Notes under the pieces: model-generated
What the model saw: only the letters and a program-made list of their open reading frames with translations
What the model was told of the DNA's origin: nothing
Database searches by the model: none
NCBI GenBank assembly: GCA_949948835.1
Contig: CATLHF010000003.1
Span: 75,459 to 122,509 of the forward strand
DNA length: 47,051 nt
Direction of reading: 5' to 3'
Source of the DNA: an uncultured Clostridia bacterium
Lineage (GTDB): Bacteria > Bacillota > Clostridia > TANB77 > CAG-508
Program-made: the position numbers and the translations under genes
Part shown: positions 11,357-19,666 of the stretch, one piece after another
How positions within the stretch are numbered: the stretch's first letter is position 1
Layout of the letters: each line of letters starts with the position of its first letter

Positions 11357-11388
11357 AAGAGAAGGGGTTTTTGTTTACCCCTTCTCTT
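11357..11388. terminator. Strong hairpin between the 103-aa gene and ftsY
   Basis: Perfect 12-bp stem (11357-11368 with 11377-11388; core GAGAAGGGGT / ACCCCTTCTC) with an 8-nt loop and a T tract on the plus side. It lies just beyond the stop of the minus-strand 103-aa gene. Confidence 0.75.
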
Positions 11389-11416
11389 ATTGCTTTTTTA
11401 CATTCTTACTTCTTCT

Positions 11417-11728
11417 TCACAGCTTTTTATATTCCTCATTGTTCAGATACTGCAAGACACGCATTACTGCAATCTTATCTGCAGATGAAGAACTGCGATC
11501 TTCAAAAACAGCAAAAGTGTGACGCCATTTGTTTATAGCCGGAACTTTACATTCGTCTCCAACTATAGTAGCTACGAATTTATCGTGCGTTCCTTCACGG
11601 CGTGTCAATGAATATAACCTCGCCTCGGATGATAAATCTACTAAAGCGTCATGATTGCTGTTAACATGGTCAGTCAAATCATTCACATCATAGGCTTTGT
11701 CAGCTATCCGAAAATCAAAAAATGCCAT
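11417..11728 (-). CDS. Hypothetical protein, 103 aa, GC-richer, uses CGG as sense
   Basis: Not recognised. Soluble protein beginning MAFFDFRIADKAYDVNDL, with central VDLSSEARLYSLTRREGTHDKFVATIVGD split by a basic turn and a C-terminal helix. AAGGAG is well placed before the ATG. Monocistronic, between ftsY and an intergenic repeat region. Codon use is less AT-biased than its neighbours. Residue 7 is encoded by CGG followed by ATA; a +1 move there would meet TAG at once, so here CGG must be read as arginine if the gene is expressed. Confidence 0.65.
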   Translation of the reverse strand: MAFFDFRIADKAYDVNDLTDHVNSNHDALVDLSSEARLYSLTRREGTHDKFVATIVGDECKVPAINKWRHTFAVFEDRSSSSADKIAVMRVLQYLNNEEYKKL

Positions 11729-12105
11729 AAAAGCTCCTTTCTTCTTACATTATGTAAGATAAAAAACACAACAAATAGTCTTTGACTATCATATTTACAT
11801 ATAAATCATATCATATTTTACATAAAATTGCAAATTCATCTGGTTTAAGCTCAAAGAGTGAAGAGCGAAAAGTACAAACTTACCTTTATATTTTGCTATA
11901 AAAAGCTTATATACTCTTCACTATTCACTCTTATCTCTTCGCTCTTGCGTAAGCAAGTTTGGAGCGAATCACATACAAGTTACGAACTTGGTTCTCTTTC
12001 TATAAATATTATATATGAATTGTTATTAAATTTCAATGGAGTATATGAAAATTTTAGCATTTGTAGTATAATTTAATAGAGTAAAAACTTTAGGTGGTAT
12101 AGAAA
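11729..12105. repeat. 377-bp gene-free stretch with inverted AGTGAAGAG repeats and a promoter
   Basis: Contains AGTGAAGAG at 11857-11865 and, on the other strand, AGTGAAGAGTATATAAGC (11905-11922) next to AGTGAATAGTGAAG; further in are GAGCGAAGAG copies and a CTTGCTTACGCAAG palindrome. Related sequence is found before spoIIIAA and yebC. A TATAAT at 12067-12072 is a likely -10 for the ABC gene; I see no convincing -35. No gene is seen in this stretch. Confidence 0.5.
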
Positions 12106-13707
12106 ATGAAAAAAGATAATAATATTAATTTTATATTTAAGAGTCTTAATAAGAAAAAAATAACAATTTGTTTATTAATAGAAGCATTTTTAGATTTTAT
12201 TTACTATTTTGTTCCATTTGCCTTTACATTATTTTTAACTATGCCTTTTACAGTTGAGAAAGCAATTATTGTAATAGCAATTTTTATGATTTCTAAAACG
12301 CTTCGTGTTATAGGGAATTACTTATTAAGAAAATATAGTGATAATTATTTATATGAATATTCAAAGGTTCAATATCAAGAATATTATAAGAAATTAAATA
12401 AATTACCAGTTGAAACAATTTCAAAATATCAAACTGGGTATTTTGAAAACATAATTGAGAAAATTAGTGAATTAGTAAAAAAAATATTGCAAGCAGAATA
12501 TGTAAGTATAGTAATAACTTTTATTTTTTTATTTTATACACTATATAATCAATCAATAATACTTTTTGTTAGTTCTTTTATTACAAGTGCTATTTGCATA
12601 TTTTTAAGTATTAGAATATTAAAAAAGGCGAATACTCAAGTAGAAAAACTATATGACCAAGAATATGAGTATTCATCAGTATACAATGATTTTATAAGTA
12701 ATATTCGTACTGTAAAATTACTAAATGATGATGATTACTTTGTTAATAAAATTAGCAGAGAAGGTAAAAAGTGTTATAACGAAAACAAAAAGTATGTTAA
12801 GTATTATTCTTTTGAAGAAGCATTACGTAATATATTGATAGTTATACCATTCTTTTTGGGGCTTATTAAGGCTGCCATTGATTTATCAAATGGAATTGAT
12901 ACACTTGGAATAATTACTTTCTATATTTCATTACAAGTAGAAATGGGCTTTGTATTTGAAGAATTATCCGGAACTATAATAAGCTGGTATGAACTTAAAG
13001 CAATTAAAAACAAATTAATATCTATATTTAAAAATTTAGACAATAGAAAAGAATTCAAATCTTTTAAAGAAATTCAATTATCTGACATTGTAATTCAATA
13101 TCCTAAATCAAATTTAGAAATAAAAGTAGATAATCTTATAATCAATGATAATGATAAGATATCAATTACGGGACAATCTGGACAAGGTAAAACATCAATT
13201 ATAAACTTAATCTTAGGTAATATCGATTCTTATAAAGGACAAATTTCTATTGATGGAAAAGACTTAAAAGATGTTAAGTTAGATATTGGAACAGTAAGTC
13301 AAGAAATTGAACTCTTTAATATGTCTATTAAAGACAACTTATGTTTAGACAAAAAAATTTCAGATGAAGAAATCATAAGATATTTAGAAGAATTAGAATT
13401 AAACGAGGTATTATTGTTTGAAGATAATATTTATACTATCGTGGGTGAAAAGGGCTTAAAACTGTCTACTGGTCAAAAAAGAAGAATTAACATTTTAAGA
13501 AGTTATTTAATGAATAAAGATATTTATATTTTAGATGAACCTACTTCTAATTTAGATAAACATACTGAAGAAATAGTTGTCAATTTTATCTTAAAATATT
13601 TTAAAAATAAAACTTTAATAATCGCTACACATAATGAAAAAATAAATGAAATATGCAATAAGTTTTATACATTTGAAAATCATCAATTAAAGAACTTAAA
13701 TAAATAA
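12106..13707 (+). CDS. ABC exporter half-transporter (permease fused to ATPase)
   Basis: 533 aa. N-terminal transmembrane domain with about five or six helices (about 20-300), then a nucleotide-binding domain with Walker A GQSGQGKT, Q-loop (TVSQEIELFN), signature LSTGQKRR, Walker B DIYILDEPT and switch His in IATHNE. This is a type IV exporter-like half-transporter that would act as a dimer. The signature LSTGQ replaces LSGGQ, a tolerated variant. AGGTGG precedes the ATG. No peptide, toxin or regulator gene is adjacent, so the substrate is unknown; bacteriocin or drug export are possibilities only. Confidence 0.88.
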   Translation: MKKDNNINFIFKSLNKKKITICLLIEAFLDFIYYFVPFAFTLFLTMPFTVEKAIIVIAIFMISKTLRVIGNYLLRKYSDNYLYEYSKVQYQEYYKKLNKLPVETISKYQTGYFENIIEKISELVKKILQAEYVSIVITFIFLFYTLYNQSIILFVSSFITSAICIFLSIRILKKANTQVEKLYDQEYEYSSVYNDFISNIRTVKLLNDDDYFVNKISREGKKCYNENKKYVKYYSFEEALRNILIVIPFFLGLIKAAIDLSNGIDTLGIITFYISLQVEMGFVFEELSGTIISWYELKAIKNKLISIFKNLDNRKEFKSFKEIQLSDIVIQYPKSNLEIKVDNLIINDNDKISITGQSGQGKTSIINLILGNIDSYKGQISIDGKDLKDVKLDIGTVSQEIELFNMSIKDNLCLDKKISDEEIIRYLEELELNEVLLFEDNIYTIVGEKGLKLSTGQKRRINILRSYLMNKDIYILDEPTSNLDKHTEEIVVNFILKYFKNKTLIIATHNEKINEICNKFYTFENHQLKNLNK

Positions 13708-13725
13708 TCATTATAGTTTAAAGGG

Positions 13726-13741
13726 TATGGGAATTCCCATA
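13726..13741. repeat. 16-bp perfect palindrome
   Basis: TATGGGAATTCCCATA is self-complementary over all 16 bases. It lies in the short gap between the ABC gene and the left end of the recombinase element. Candidate regulator site or element end; no matching copy was seen at the other end. Confidence 0.4.
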
Positions 13742-13828
13742 AATAGAAAACGTGCGGGAGTAGGTTTTCAGTGCTGGCTAGGACATATATTTTGACTTGT
13801 ATTCACATTTATTTAGTTCAAATTTAAA

Positions 13829-13851
13829 AGGACTGCTTGCTTTACAGTCCT
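13829..13851. terminator. Hairpin between ABC gene and tnpV
   Basis: AGGACTG (13829-13835) pairs with CAGTCCT (13845-13851), followed by ATTTTC on the plus side. It could end both the plus-strand ABC gene and the minus-strand recombinase operon. Confidence 0.65.
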
Positions 13852-13855
13852 ATTT

Positions 13856-14209
13856 TCATACATAAATTATTTCTTTTAAGATAATTTCTTCTGCCATATT
13901 TTTATAATTATTCATTAGTTTTGCCCATTCAATTTGGTTATTAATTTTATTTTTTTCAGATAGTAATTCATCAGAATTTTTGTATTGTTCCATTAAAATA
14001 TTTAATCTATTTTCTGCTTCAATACTAACTGAAACAAGATGATTTGTTAGTTCATTTTTCATTAAAAGAGTTGTATAAAGTGGCTTATTATTTTCTTTCA
14101 GATAGTGTAACCTTAAATAGCCATACTTGTTTATTTTTTCATTATTTTGTTTTTCTATTGTTAAATTCGGTAATAAATAATCACCAACTTTTGTATAGTT
14201 TAATTCCAT
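13856..14209 (-). CDS. TnpV family transposon protein
   Basis: 117 aa. Begins MELNYTKVGDYLLPNLTI, then KYGYLRLHYLKENN, LYTTLLMKNELTNHL and a C-terminal W-A-x-x-M-N-x-x-x-N-x-A-E-E-I-I pattern, matching the TnpV family carried by Tn4451-like elements. Its role in transposition is not established; a DNA-associated accessory function is assumed. It follows the 80-aa gene by 4 bp, so co-translation is likely. A hairpin ends the operon at 13829-13851. Confidence 0.8.
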   Translation of the reverse strand: MELNYTKVGDYLLPNLTIEKQNNEKINKYGYLRLHYLKENNKPLYTTLLMKNELTNHLVSVSIEAENRLNILMEQYKNSDELLSEKNKINNQIEWAKLMNNYKNMAEEIILKEIIYV

Positions 14210-14213
14210 TTTT

Positions 14214-14456
14214 TTATCTCTCCATTTCTTTATTCTTAATATTTTCTTCGTAAAAATCTACCGATTTCGTTTTGCTATTGTATTTAAAATAACCTTGTTC
14301 ATTGTTTTTATCTATAACTTTAATAGTAAATCTATCTATTAAATATAAATCAAATTCAAGAATAGATAATTGCTTTTTTAGATAATCGAGAACTTTAAAT
14401 TGCTCTATGGTATCTACTTGATTCTTTAAAATATTTTCTTTTGTTAAGTGTTTCAT
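14214..14456 (-). CDS. Hypothetical protein in recombinase element, 80 aa
   Basis: Not recognised. Charged, soluble, with a helical first half (LTKENILKNQVDTIEQFKVLD split by a turn) and a beta-like second half (FTIKVID, GYFKYNSKTKSVDFYEE). AAAGGAG precedes the ATG. It lies 18 bp behind the recombinase gene and 4 bp ahead of tnpV. Confidence 0.65.
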   Translation of the reverse strand: MKHLTKENILKNQVDTIEQFKVLDYLKKQLSILEFDLYLIDRFTIKVIDKNNEQGYFKYNSKTKSVDFYEENIKNKEMER

Positions 14457-14474
14457 TGCTAACTCCTTTCACTT

Positions 14475-16265
14475 TTAGGTTGCTTTGACTACTTCTTTTT
14501 TTGGTACTAATAATAGAAAATCTTTAGAAACATTTCCCTCAAAATAAGGACTGCCAATTATACCATCTACATAAAAATGACTATGGGCTTTAGCAAAAAA
14601 ATCATCTACAAACTCACTCGGATATTCATTACTTGTCATTTTTAGAATGGATAAAACGTCATAATCTTTTTTCTTGACTTCTAATTCTTTTTCAGTTATT
14701 CCATTTAGATATTTAATGCCAACAGTATCATTTTTTAGAACAATATATAAGTATTTAATAAATTCTGTACTGCTTTTGGTAATAAATTCATCAGTAAATT
14801 TTATATATTTAATATCAATGTTATAGTTATCATCTCTAGTAATTTCTATCCCAGATATAAGTCTATGGATCATATCACGTTTGGCTTCTCTTGATAGTAA
14901 ATTGTAGAAAAAAGTGAAGTTCATCATCTTAGCATTCTTGAATACTAATTTGTCATTTTCCTTTTTACAGTCTAATTTTTTTAGTAGTTCTGTTGTATAT
15001 TCTTTTGATTCGTTATCTGGATCAAGAGTTATTTTCTTTTTGTTCAGTTTCTCAATTTCCTTTTTAATAACATCATTTTTATGGTTAATCGTTTCAACAT
15101 CTAGGGTAGAACTTAAATATAAATCGACTAATCTTTTTTCTTGAAGTTTTAATTTTTCAATCGCTTTTTCTATCTCTTTTACATCATTACTTTTTGTAGA
15201 ATTACAAGTAATAATTTCATTATTTGTTCCCATCATAAAGATAGTTAATTCTTCTAAAACTCGCCTTAATTTAACTTCTATTTTTTCAGTATTATAATGA
15301 AGCCCAAATCCACTACAATTATGATTTTTACATCTTAAATGATAGTAAACTTTTTGTTTTCCATTTGGATATTTAAAAGATTCTGACGAAGCCATTATTT
15401 CACCACATATAGGACATTTTACTAATCCTGAAAACAAATGAATAAACTCTCCATAGTTTGAATGCTTATTTTTTACTAATACATTTCTAGTAGCATTCCA
15501 AGTAACTTCATCAATAATTGGCTCACAATAGTCTTTAACCCTTAAAATATCCTGTTGTTTTCTTTTGTACTTTCCATATTCAAATATACCGATATAAATG
15601 GAATTCGTAAGTATTTTATAAACTCTATCTGCTCTCCATTTACCATTTTTTAGATATGCATTATTATCTTGCATAATAGTAGCAATACCCCTAGTAGAGT
15701 TTCCCTCTTGGCACAATTTAAAGATTTCTTTTACAACTTGGGCTTCAATAGGCTCTATTTCTAAATGCCCTGTATCTTTATTTCTAACATAGCCGAAAGG
15801 CGCTTTACTAGGGTGGATTTTTTCTAAAGCCATTTCTTCCATTGCTCTTTTTGTTCTTGCTCCAATTTCTTTTCTTTCTCTCTGACCAAATACTAAATTC
15901 ATACCGAATATCATTTCACCATTAGCAGTAGATACATCATAAGGCTCGAGTATTAACTCAATCTTAACATCGTGTTCTTCACAGTAATTAAGTAACCAAA
16001 AGCCATCATAGTTGTTTCTGGTAAGTCTATCTACCTTAATAGCAATTAACTTATCAATCTTTTTTGATTTAATATCTGCAAGTAATCTTTGCATTTCTGG
16101 TCTCATTAAGTCTTTTCCAGAATGCCCTGCGTCATTATAAACATCAACAATACTATAATCGTTTTTCTCACAATATTCGTTAATCATACGAAGTTGTGAA
16201 TCAATAGAATAGCCATTATCTCTTTGGTCATCTGTACTAACTCTTACATATACTGCACATCTCAT
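14475..16265 (-). CDS. Large serine recombinase (TnpX-like)
   Basis: 596 aa. Cuts and rejoins DNA at attachment sites through a serine phosphoester. Resolvase domain (1-150) with the nucleophile region YVRVSTDDQ (Ser10) and AIKVDRLTRN; the GQRERKEIGARTKRAM helix; a recombinase domain (about 155-270, APFGY, YIGIFEYG); a zinc ribbon (CPICGEIM ... CKNHNC, about 285-325); and a coiled-coil and C-terminal tail. GAGGAG lies 11 bp before the ATG. Intact and full length for the family. No CGG codon, so it is compatible with the host's codon habits. Confidence 0.93.
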   Translation of the reverse strand: MRCAVYVRVSTDDQRDNGYSIDSQLRMINEYCEKNDYSIVDVYNDAGHSGKDLMRPEMQRLLADIKSKKIDKLIAIKVDRLTRNNYDGFWLLNYCEEHDVKIELILEPYDVSTANGEMIFGMNLVFGQRERKEIGARTKRAMEEMALEKIHPSKAPFGYVRNKDTGHLEIEPIEAQVVKEIFKLCQEGNSTRGIATIMQDNNAYLKNGKWRADRVYKILTNSIYIGIFEYGKYKRKQQDILRVKDYCEPIIDEVTWNATRNVLVKNKHSNYGEFIHLFSGLVKCPICGEIMASSESFKYPNGKQKVYYHLRCKNHNCSGFGLHYNTEKIEVKLRRVLEELTIFMMGTNNEIITCNSTKSNDVKEIEKAIEKLKLQEKRLVDLYLSSTLDVETINHKNDVIKKEIEKLNKKKITLDPDNESKEYTTELLKKLDCKKENDKLVFKNAKMMNFTFFYNLLSREAKRDMIHRLISGIEITRDDNYNIDIKYIKFTDEFITKSSTEFIKYLYIVLKNDTVGIKYLNGITEKELEVKKKDYDVLSILKMTSNEYPSEFVDDFFAKAHSHFYVDGIIGSPYFEGNVSKDFLLLVPKKEVVKAT

Positions 16266-16274
16266 AAAATAATC

Positions 16275-16438
16275 ATCTCCTCACTTGTTTCCTCACTCAG
16301 AAGCCAAAAAACAGACCTCAATTATGAAAAAAGTTAAAATTTTACGCATTTTTTACACTTTTTGGGTAGTTTTCTTGCTAAAAAGTATTTTTAAGAAGTC
16401 TAATTTAAAAAATTAGTCCTCTCATCTGTTTCCTCACT
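16275..16438. repeat. Direct repeat flanking the recombinase promoter region
   Basis: TGTTTCCTCACT occurs at 16286-16297 and again at 16427-16438, each preceded by a similar CCTC-rich stretch and followed by an A-rich, CC-ending tail. The pair brackets the 192-bp gap between the recombinase and the 94-aa gene. Possible recombinase-binding, att-associated or operator sites. Confidence 0.45.
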
Positions 16439-16457
16439 AAAACGAAAAAAGTAAACC

Positions 16458-16742
16458 CTAAATTTTCAATTTCTTTAAAATTTGGATTAGTTCTGATAAT
16501 GAATATTTTTGATTATGTTCTTTAATATAAAACGGTTTGTTAGATATTTCGTTAATTTTATATTCTAGTATTGTAAGAGTAGTAGGATATGTAATTTGAT
16601 ACTCTGTAGGTTCTATAACTTGTAAATTAGTATGTAATAAGTGTTTAACTGTTCCTTTCTTAACTTTGTAAGTATAGTCTTTGATTACCTCCAAGATTTT
16701 GTTATTTGGCTTTAATGTTTCCATAGTTTTAAAATCCAACAT
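16458..16742 (-). CDS. Hypothetical protein beside the recombinase, 94 aa
   Basis: Not recognised. Begins MLDFKTMETLKPNNKILEVI and has a beta-rich centre and a C-terminal helix (LSELIQILKKLKI); no membrane segment. The start at 16742 is chosen because AAGGAGGA lies 8 bp upstream; a TTG three bases earlier is less likely. It lies between the tRNA-Thr terminator and the recombinase. Confidence 0.55.
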   Translation of the reverse strand: MLDFKTMETLKPNNKILEVIKDYTYKVKKGTVKHLLHTNLQVIEPTEYQITYPTTLTILEYKINEISNKPFYIKEHNQKYSLSELIQILKKLKI

Positions 16743-16782
16743 CAAAAAAGTCCTCCTTCCTAGAAAGAGAACTTTAAGCCTT

Positions 16783-16826
16783 TAAAAAAACAAAAAACTC
16801 ACGAACTTGTTACAGTCCGTAAGTTG
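16783..16826 (-). terminator. Terminator of tRNA-Thr
   Basis: On the minus strand AACTTACGGACT pairs with AGTTCGTGAGTT (12 pairs, two of them G-U) around GTAACA, followed directly by TTTTTTGTTTTTTT. It starts about 9 bp after the tRNA 3' end. Confidence 0.8.
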
Positions 16827-16834
16827 TTTTCAAA

Positions 16835-16910
16835 TGGAGCTACTGGGCAGAATCGAACTGCCGACCTACAGGTTACGAATCTGTTGCTCTACCAACTGAG
16901 CTACAGTAGC
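16835..16910 (-). tRNA. tRNA-Thr (anticodon CGT)
   Basis: 76 nt with CCA encoded. Acceptor GCTACTG/CAGTAGC, D arm GCTC-AGTTGGTA-GAGC, anticodon loop TTCGTAA with CGT (reads ACG), T arm GGCAG-TTCGATT-CTGCC, discriminator T. The last anticodon-stem pair (31-39) is A opposite C instead of a Watson-Crick pair. Confidence 0.93.
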
Positions 16911-17108
16911 ATGTTTCTCCATCTAATATGATTTATTGAATTGTACGATAAACATTGTAACATACTTTTTAAAATAATTGTACATATTTTTTAAATTTTT
17001 TATTTTTTTAACTGAATTAGTATAAATGTTTAGATTTTATAGAACATTTGAAAAATATACTTAAATGTAATAAAATGTACCTAATTTAATAGATATGGAG
17101 ATGATCTT

Positions 17109-18125
17109 ATGATAAATCTAAATGATATAAATGAAGTACAATTTGAAGAGCTCTGCTATGATTTGCTTGTCAAATTAGGTTTTATAAACATAAATTGGAG
17201 AAAAGGTACTGGAAAAACCACTAGCATAGCAGACAGTGGAAGAGATATTGAGGCAAGTTTAATGATTACCGACATTGATAATACCATATATGAAGAAAAA
17301 TGGTATATTGAATGTAAACATTGTGTAAATGGCGTTTCTGTCGATAAAATTGCTAATGCTGTAGCTTGGGCTTCATCAGAAAAAATTGATAAATTGTTAA
17401 TAATTACATCTAATTTTCTATCAAATTCATGTAAGCAATATATTAATGGAATTCAAGAAAAATCTGTCTTTAAAATTAAAGTATGGGAAAATAAAGAATT
17501 AGAATCATTATTAAACAATTATATCGATTTACCTTATAAGTATAAAATAAATAATAATTTTAGCACATATGAAATTATGAATCCATATCACATAAATTAT
17601 ATAACATCTTTACAAAATAACACATTAAATTATTTTTTAAATGTTTTAGACAATATAGATTCACAAAAAAGAGAAGATATCTTTGAGTTGACGTATCGTT
17701 TTTTTACAGAAGATTATGGAACATCTATTAATTGCAATCCACAAGAAATTGAGCATAAAAGTATTTATCCACGTTTTGTACAGAGTTGCAAAAAAGCTTT
17801 AGAAACAACATCTGATATATTTTTAGTTAATTCTATTGTAAATATAACTTTGCAACTCTTGTTTAATAAAGGAAATGTAAATAGTATTGATGCTACCTTA
17901 AAAAGTAGAACAGACATGTTAGAAAATCTTATTATGCTTGATATTGATAAACATATCTCAAAAAAAGATTTAATAAGAAAGATTAAGTCTGATAATGCTT
18001 CCATGGAGTTAATCAATTTTTTTGAAAGAATTAATAAAGAATTACCTGAAACGGTAACAAAAGACTATGAACTATATAATTATTTTTGCAATGAGGTAGT
18101 TGCAAAATTATTGAAAGAACAATAG
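17109..18125 (+). CDS. Mrr-like restriction endonuclease domain protein
   Basis: 338 aa. The N-terminal 130 residues match the Mrr-like PD-(D/E)xK fold: VQFEELCYDLLVKLGF, SGRDIEA (Asp46), then WYIECKHC (Glu68-x-Lys70) and a KLLIITSNFLS strand. The family cuts foreign, often modified, DNA. The rest is helical and unrecognised. GGAG precedes the ATG. There is no adjacent methylase or specificity subunit, so a type IV-like stand-alone enzyme is the best inference. It neighbours the recombinase element and tRNA-Thr, a common site for defence cargo. Confidence 0.75.
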   Translation: MINLNDINEVQFEELCYDLLVKLGFININWRKGTGKTTSIADSGRDIEASLMITDIDNTIYEEKWYIECKHCVNGVSVDKIANAVAWASSEKIDKLLIITSNFLSNSCKQYINGIQEKSVFKIKVWENKELESLLNNYIDLPYKYKINNNFSTYEIMNPYHINYITSLQNNTLNYFLNVLDNIDSQKREDIFELTYRFFTEDYGTSINCNPQEIEHKSIYPRFVQSCKKALETTSDIFLVNSIVNITLQLLFNKGNVNSIDATLKSRTDMLENLIMLDIDKHISKKDLIRKIKSDNASMELINFFERINKELPETVTKDYELYNYFCNEVVAKLLKEQ

Positions 18126-18134
18126 TATTGCAGT

Positions 18135-18172
18135 AAAGCCAATAAAAATTCTATTCATATTTTATTGGCTTT
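18135..18172. terminator. Hairpin between the nuclease gene and fmt
   Basis: Thirteen-base-pair stem AAAGCCAATAAAA (18135-18147) with TTTTATTGGCTTT (18160-18172). It sits between convergent genes and can serve both. Confidence 0.75.
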
Positions 18173-18210
18173 GACCTTATTTACAAAAATGAGATTCTCT
18201 TTGTTTTTTA

Positions 18211-19155
18211 CTATTCTAGTATCGTACTAACTTCCATATGATTTCCACGCAAGAAATCTTGTGTGCTCATTCGTTTTGCGTTTTCACCCTGTATCTCTAG
18301 TACCTTAATTACTCCATCTATTGTTTTAATATATAATCCCTGTTTATCATCTGCTATTAAAATTTGCCCTGGTTGTTGTGCTTGGTCTAGTTGTATGTTG
18401 TCTACTATTTCTATGTTCCAAAGTTTTATTTTTTTACCTTGGTATATGGTATAAGCACCCATAATTGGATTTAATCCTCTTACTAAGTTTTTAACCTCTT
18501 TTGAGGTCTTCGTATTCCAATCAATTTTTGCCATATCTTTGGATAGCATTGGTGCCATAGTAAAATCGTTTCCTTGTGGAATTCTTGGTGCCATGTTTAG
18601 TTCAATTTGTTTTATGGTTTCACTCAAAAGTTCTCCACCGATTTTCGATAATCTGTCCCACAATTCTCCTGTTGTTTCATTTTCGCCAATAGATACTTCT
18701 TTTGTTAAAATCATGTCCCCTGTATCCATTCCAATATCCATATACATAGTGGTAATACCTGTTATAGTATCTCCATTTAATATCGCCCATTGAATAGGTG
18801 CTGCCCCTCTGTATTGAGGAAGTAATGATGCATGAACATTAATACATCCATATGGTGGGATATCTAATATTTCTTTTGGTAATATTTTTCCATAGGCTAC
18901 TACACAAATAAGGTCTGGTTGTAAGGCTTTTATTTGTTCTATAAACTCTACATTATTTTTTACACTTACTGGTTGATATACTGGTAAATTATGTTCTAGT
19001 GCAAACTCTTTTACTGGACTTGCAATCATTTTCATGCCTCTTCCTTTTGGCTTATCTGGATTTGTTACGACAGCCAAAATATGGTGCCCAGCATTATAAA
19101 TTGCTTCTAAGGAATCTCTTGCAAAATCTGGTGTGCCCATAAATATAATATTCAT
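18211..19155 (-). CDS. fmt: Methionyl-tRNA formyltransferase
   Basis: 314 aa, full length. Formylates initiator Met-tRNA using 10-formyl-THF. Catalytic residues are at the positions known from the E. coli enzyme: N106 and H108 in INVHASLLP and D144 in GMDTGDM; the SLLPQYRGAAPIQWA block is intact. A C-terminal tRNA-binding beta domain follows (about 210-310). It lies directly behind def, as in many bacteria, and in a priA-def-fmt order. Confidence 0.97.
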   Translation of the reverse strand: MNIIFMGTPDFARDSLEAIYNAGHHILAVVTNPDKPKGRGMKMIASPVKEFALEHNLPVYQPVSVKNNVEFIEQIKALQPDLICVVAYGKILPKEILDIPPYGCINVHASLLPQYRGAAPIQWAILNGDTITGITTMYMDIGMDTGDMILTKEVSIGENETTGELWDRLSKIGGELLSETIKQIELNMAPRIPQGNDFTMAPMLSKDMAKIDWNTKTSKEVKNLVRGLNPIMGAYTIYQGKKIKLWNIEIVDNIQLDQAQQPGQILIADDKQGLYIKTIDGVIKVLEIQGENAKRMSTQDFLRGNHMEVSTILE

Positions 19156-19169
19156 TATATACCTCCCTT

Positions 19170-19649
19170 TTATTGTTCTGGAGTTGCATATTCTAATGTG
19201 CCTGGCAGAATTTTATCCATAAACACTTCTCCATTTAAATGGTCTACTTCGTGTGAAATTGCTTGTGCTAACAGACCTTTTCCTGTTATTTTTATTCTTT
19301 TCCCATCTCTATCTAATGCTTCAACAGTTACTTCTTCTGGTCTTACAACTTTTGCAAATTTGTTTGGAAAACTTAAGCATCCTTCATCTACTACTTGTTC
19401 TCCTTTTTCCTTTTTTATCTCTGGATTAATTAAAATAATTGGCTCTTCTTTTTCATAGTCTATATGAATCACTACAATACGTTTTAAAACTCCTACTTGT
19501 ACTGCTGCAAGCCCAACTCCATTAAACTTGTGCATCGTTTCTATCATATCATCAATTAATATTTGTATTTTCTCATCAATATCGTCTACTGGTCTTGATA
19601 CTTTTTTTAAAATTTCGTCCCCTTCTTCTCTTATGCTTCTGATTGCCAC
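19170..19649 (-). CDS. def: Peptide deformylase
   Basis: 159 aa. Metal hydrolase that removes the formyl group from nascent proteins, undoing what Fmt adds. Motif 1 GVGLAAVQ (44-51), motif 2 EGCLSFP (metal ligand C91), motif 3 HEVDH (H133, E134, H137). Motif 1 has Val-Gln in place of the more usual Pro-Gln. It sits between priA (17 bp upstream) and fmt (14 bp downstream). Confidence 0.97.
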   Translation of the reverse strand: MAIRSIREEGDEILKKVSRPVDDIDEKIQILIDDMIETMHKFNGVGLAAVQVGVLKRIVVIHIDYEKEEPIILINPEIKKEKGEQVVDEGCLSFPNKFAKVVRPEEVTVEALDRDGKRIKITGKGLLAQAISHEVDHLNGEVFMDKILPGTLEYATPEQ

Positions 19650-19666
19650 TTTCTTTTCCCCCTTTT

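Larger units (their letters stand above)
13856..16742 (-). mobile_element. Small serine-recombinase element, Tn4451-like
   Basis: Four minus-strand genes: a 94-aa protein, a large serine recombinase, an 80-aa protein and a TnpV-family protein. The recombinase plus TnpV pairing is known from Tn4451-type mobilisable elements. No resistance or relaxase gene is present, so this may be a remnant or minimal element. Boundaries are uncertain; the span given is gene to gene. tRNA-Thr and its terminator lie intact to the right. Confidence 0.65.

Noticed and set aside
13726..13741. Palindrome as the recombinase attachment site
   Set aside because: No second copy was found at the other end of the element, and large serine recombinases usually leave short non-palindromic cores; kept only as a candidate operator.
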